From: Dimorphilus gyrociliatus | Lineage: Eukaryota; Annelida; Polychaeta; Dinophilidae | Direction: 5' to 3' | Length of the DNA stretch: 64,000 nucleotides | NCBI GenBank assembly: GCA_904063045.1 | Contig: CAJFCJ010000005.1 | Coordinates: forward strand, 3,528,165 to 3,592,164 | Shown: positions 61,713-64,000 of the stretch, piece after piece | Numbering within the stretch: position 1 is the first letter of the stretch | How the letters are laid out: the number at the start of each line of letters is the position of its first letter | The notes under the pieces: model-generated | The model's input: only the letters and a program-made list of their open reading frames with translations | Databases searched by the model: none | What the model was told of the DNA's origin: nothing | Made by a program: the position numbers and the translations under genes

Positions 61713-63018
61713 TATATACATCTATCTATTTTATATTAAAATACATTTAAATGTATACTTTATAATTGTACTTAGGGGAAAAACACCCTAACTGAGAAAA
61801 TGCTAGTAATACTGAAATACAGTAACACAGTATTAAATTTTTTAATAATTAGTGTTTTACAACCTATTAGGAATTCTATCAAATGACTTAATCGTAGACG
61901 GGTGAAGGGGGCGGAAAAACACTAGGAGGGGGTAGGAGAGACTCTATGGTCAAATTTCAATACTATGTTTCCATGTACAGAAGTAATTAATATTCATTAA
62001 AAGAAAAGAAAGAGGAATAATAAATTCTTACATTTAAATGAGAAGATTTTGTACACTTCTTATTAAGGTCGTTAAGTAGTTTTTTAGCAATAAATTATAA
62101 AGCTATTCAAACAAAACTGACCTTATGCACGTGTCCGTAAAATTTCATATTCACCCAACTAATACTTCGTTCCCAATAATAATACAAAAAAAAAGATGGG
62201 AAAGAAACATTTATCAAATACCTCCTTAAAATTTGTTTGAACAAGTATTCAACCGTCGAAAGATGGCAGTGAATAATACGCGTAAATCACCTTTTATTCG
62301 TAGAGGCGTTGACGCGTTTTTATTGAAGTGCTAAAATTTCACTTCCATGAATATTTAAAATATGCTAATTATTTCAACTGGCTTCTTCCTATTTAAGCTA
62401 ATAGAGACAATTTACTTTATAATTAACTTGAATTCACAATCGATAATTACTTTTTTGCAACATTTTCTCAGCCCATTTTACATATAATAAGGCCTAATTT
62501 AAATATACTTTTCTTATCATTCCGTAATACTCGATCTAATTTATGCGTATGTAAAATATGCGTGTGTGAACACTTATAAAGCTGTTGAAAAATTCATCAA
62601 TTAACAAATTAATAATAAAGCTCTTCCGTTTAATTAATAATTTATAGTAAATTGTATTTTGTACATTTTGGAAAGGCGATATAAATAAGAATGAAAAACA
62701 TAAAGAGATTTTATTTAATGCTTTTCTTTTTAAAAAAACAAAATGAAAAAATAGTAAAAAATAAAAGTAGAAACGACCAAGTGATTGAGCTCTCAATCAT
62801 GTTAGATATAATACAATATGTACACTTAATGTATATATTTATATAAGAGTAGTCATGCCTCACATTTATGGTCCTTAAGCACATCCAAAAAACAAACACT
62901 AGAATAGCCTGAAGCTTGATTCGGATTAAGCCATTAAGATCAATTAAATTCCTCCAATTTCATATTTATAGCCACTAAGCATTGGAATTCGAGGAATTTC
63001 ATCCTTAAGAAAAATTAT
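61713..63018. other. 1.3-kb gene-free interval
   Basis: This holds the 3' flank of the cysteine synthase gene and the downstream flank of the Dbx-like gene. A G-rich stretch lies at about 61899-61940 (GGGGGCGG and GGAGGGGG). No gene was recognised. Confidence 0.4.
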
Positions 63019-63144
63019 TCAAGAAACAAGATTAATCTCTTCATCGCTCTCTTCTTTCTCTTCCTCTTTGTTATTGGACGATAAAATTTCACGTTCCTTT
63101 GAGTTTCGCCATTTCATTCTTCTATTTTGAAACCATATTTTAAC
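63019..63144 (-). CDS. DBX: Dbx-type homeobox gene, last exon only
   Basis: An exon with acceptor TTTTAG on the minus strand reads VKIWFQNRRMKWRNSKEREI, then LSSNNKEEEKEESDEEINLV, S and stop. This is helix 3 of a homeodomain. The WRNSKERE(L/I)LS continuation is characteristic of Dbx proteins and differs from Hox, Nkx and Hlx. The intron between codons for the helix 2/3 region is in the usual place. The rest of the homeodomain is not in the window, so the gene continues past the right edge. Dbx factors pattern the nervous system in bilaterians. Confidence 0.82.
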   Translation of the reverse strand, partial: VKIWFQNRRMKWRNSKEREILSSNNKEEEKEESDEEINLVS

Positions 63145-64000
63145 CTAAAATTATAAAAAAAGGAGAATGATGAATGTTTTTAAATAAGCTAAAAAGAAAA
63201 AGATCAAATAGATAGTTAAATATAAATGTTTTTTGAACGAGAGGAGGTTTTATATCACCTATTTAAGGATTAAATATGGGTCGTAAAATGTAGCAAGCGG
63301 TTCGTTTAACTCCATCAGGCTAATAGACTTATCTGGCTAGAGATCTAAAGAGCAGTCTCCTGCTCATCCCGCCTCCCCCTCTATGCATGACTGTCACATG
63401 GGAGCTCTGGTTAATTTGTATATTCTTAGCAGCAGGGACAGGTGTCAGGATTTTCTAATAGCTTATTTTACCTTATTTATTGTATACTGTCTATGAGAAA
63501 AATTGTAAGTTTCTCTTGTTTGAACACACAAAAAACCGTCCACTATACTTTACTACTTTTACTCATTTTCTCTTCTCAATAATTATCTTTCTTACCAGTT
63601 TATACAATTAAACCATTCATTAATATTTCAATAACTACTTAACAAGAAAAGTTAGTAAACAAATAGTTTATATATTATATTTTGTAAAATTAATAAAAAC
63701 GCCTACAAACAACATTACTAATAATGTAGTATACACCTATTGAGAAACAATACTATTAGTTATTGCTATTATATATTTAACAGTGATACGAGAGTAGGGA
63801 AATCTATTCATTTATTCATATAATTTTACAATTGTCAGGAAATAAGCTTGATCTCATGGGCATAAATATGTTTATGTAAAAGTCGTATACTTGTCAAATG
63901 TCCGCATGAAGGCGTAATGATTGTATTGCATGCGTACAACTAACATTTGTTTAATATATGAATTACACATTTTTTTACATTTTTAATAAAACTTTTTCAA
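63145..64000 (-). other. Intron of the Dbx-like gene with a less AT-rich block
   Basis: No further exon was found up to the window edge. A block at about 63290-63450 has clearly higher GC than the flanks and contains CCCGCCTCCCCC, TGACTGTCACATGG and TAATTTG words. It could be a regulatory element of the homeobox gene, but only composition supports this. Confidence 0.35.

Noticed and set aside
1-64000. tRNA, rRNA or bacterial contamination
   Set aside because: No tRNA arms or rRNA sequence were recognised by eye, and spliced animal genes run through the whole window; a tRNAscan run would be needed to exclude tRNAs fully.

Overview
This window is eukaryotic, almost certainly from a small animal with a compact, AT-rich genome. 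Coding regions are split by many introns, mostly about 35-80 bases long with GT-AG ends. The recognisable genes are animal-type and include an axonemal dynein heavy chain, a NEK1-like ciliary kinase, ARS2/SRRT, a CXorf65-like protein, a rhodopsin-class GPCR and the last exon of a Dbx-type homeobox gene. A compact-genome spiralian such as the annelid Dimorphilus would fit, but the species is inference. No prokaryotic operons, rRNA, tRNA or CRISPR array were recognised. Exon boundaries come from reading splice sites and checking that exon lengths sum to a multiple of three.

Layout. 0.1-2.6 kb (-): NEK1-like kinase, running off the left edge. 3.4-8.4 kb (+): ARS2/SRRT, divergent from the kinase. 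8.8-15.9 kb: three related SAM-dependent methyltransferases (-, -, +) with two orphan genes between the first and second. The third copy lies between two 645-bp inverted repeats, with an 84-bp direct duplication at the outer edge. 17.1-33.8 kb (-): a complete 18-exon, about 4657-residue dynein heavy chain that best matches DNAH10, with a palindromic RFX X-box just upstream. 34.3-40.4 kb: an orphan gene, a PREY/PYURF (Trm112-like) gene, a calmodulin-like EF-hand gene and a CXorf65-like gene.

41.4-58.8 kb is the accessory and most unusual part. It holds a cluster of a rapidly diverging gene family that I cannot assign to any known family. Four copies appear intact or nearly so (A 421 aa, C 560 aa, E 508 aa, F 295 aa). 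B is a chimeric pseudogene and D is a deleted pseudogene. The cluster also contains a BEL/Pao retrotransposon remnant, LTR-like pieces, a recent segmental duplication, a GPCR gene and its truncated copy, and another orphan gene.

60.2-61.7 kb (+): a fungal-type cysteine synthase. 63.0-63.1 kb (-): the last exon of a Dbx-like homeobox gene whose other exons lie past the right edge.

How they fit together. The dynein, the NEK1-like kinase and perhaps the CXorf65-like gene point to motile or sensory cilia. ARS2 acts in nuclear RNA processing. The 41-59 kb cluster shows tandem duplication, exon-module reuse, pseudogene formation, a probable gene-conversion tract and transposon insertion, as expected of a fast-evolving, lineage-restricted family.
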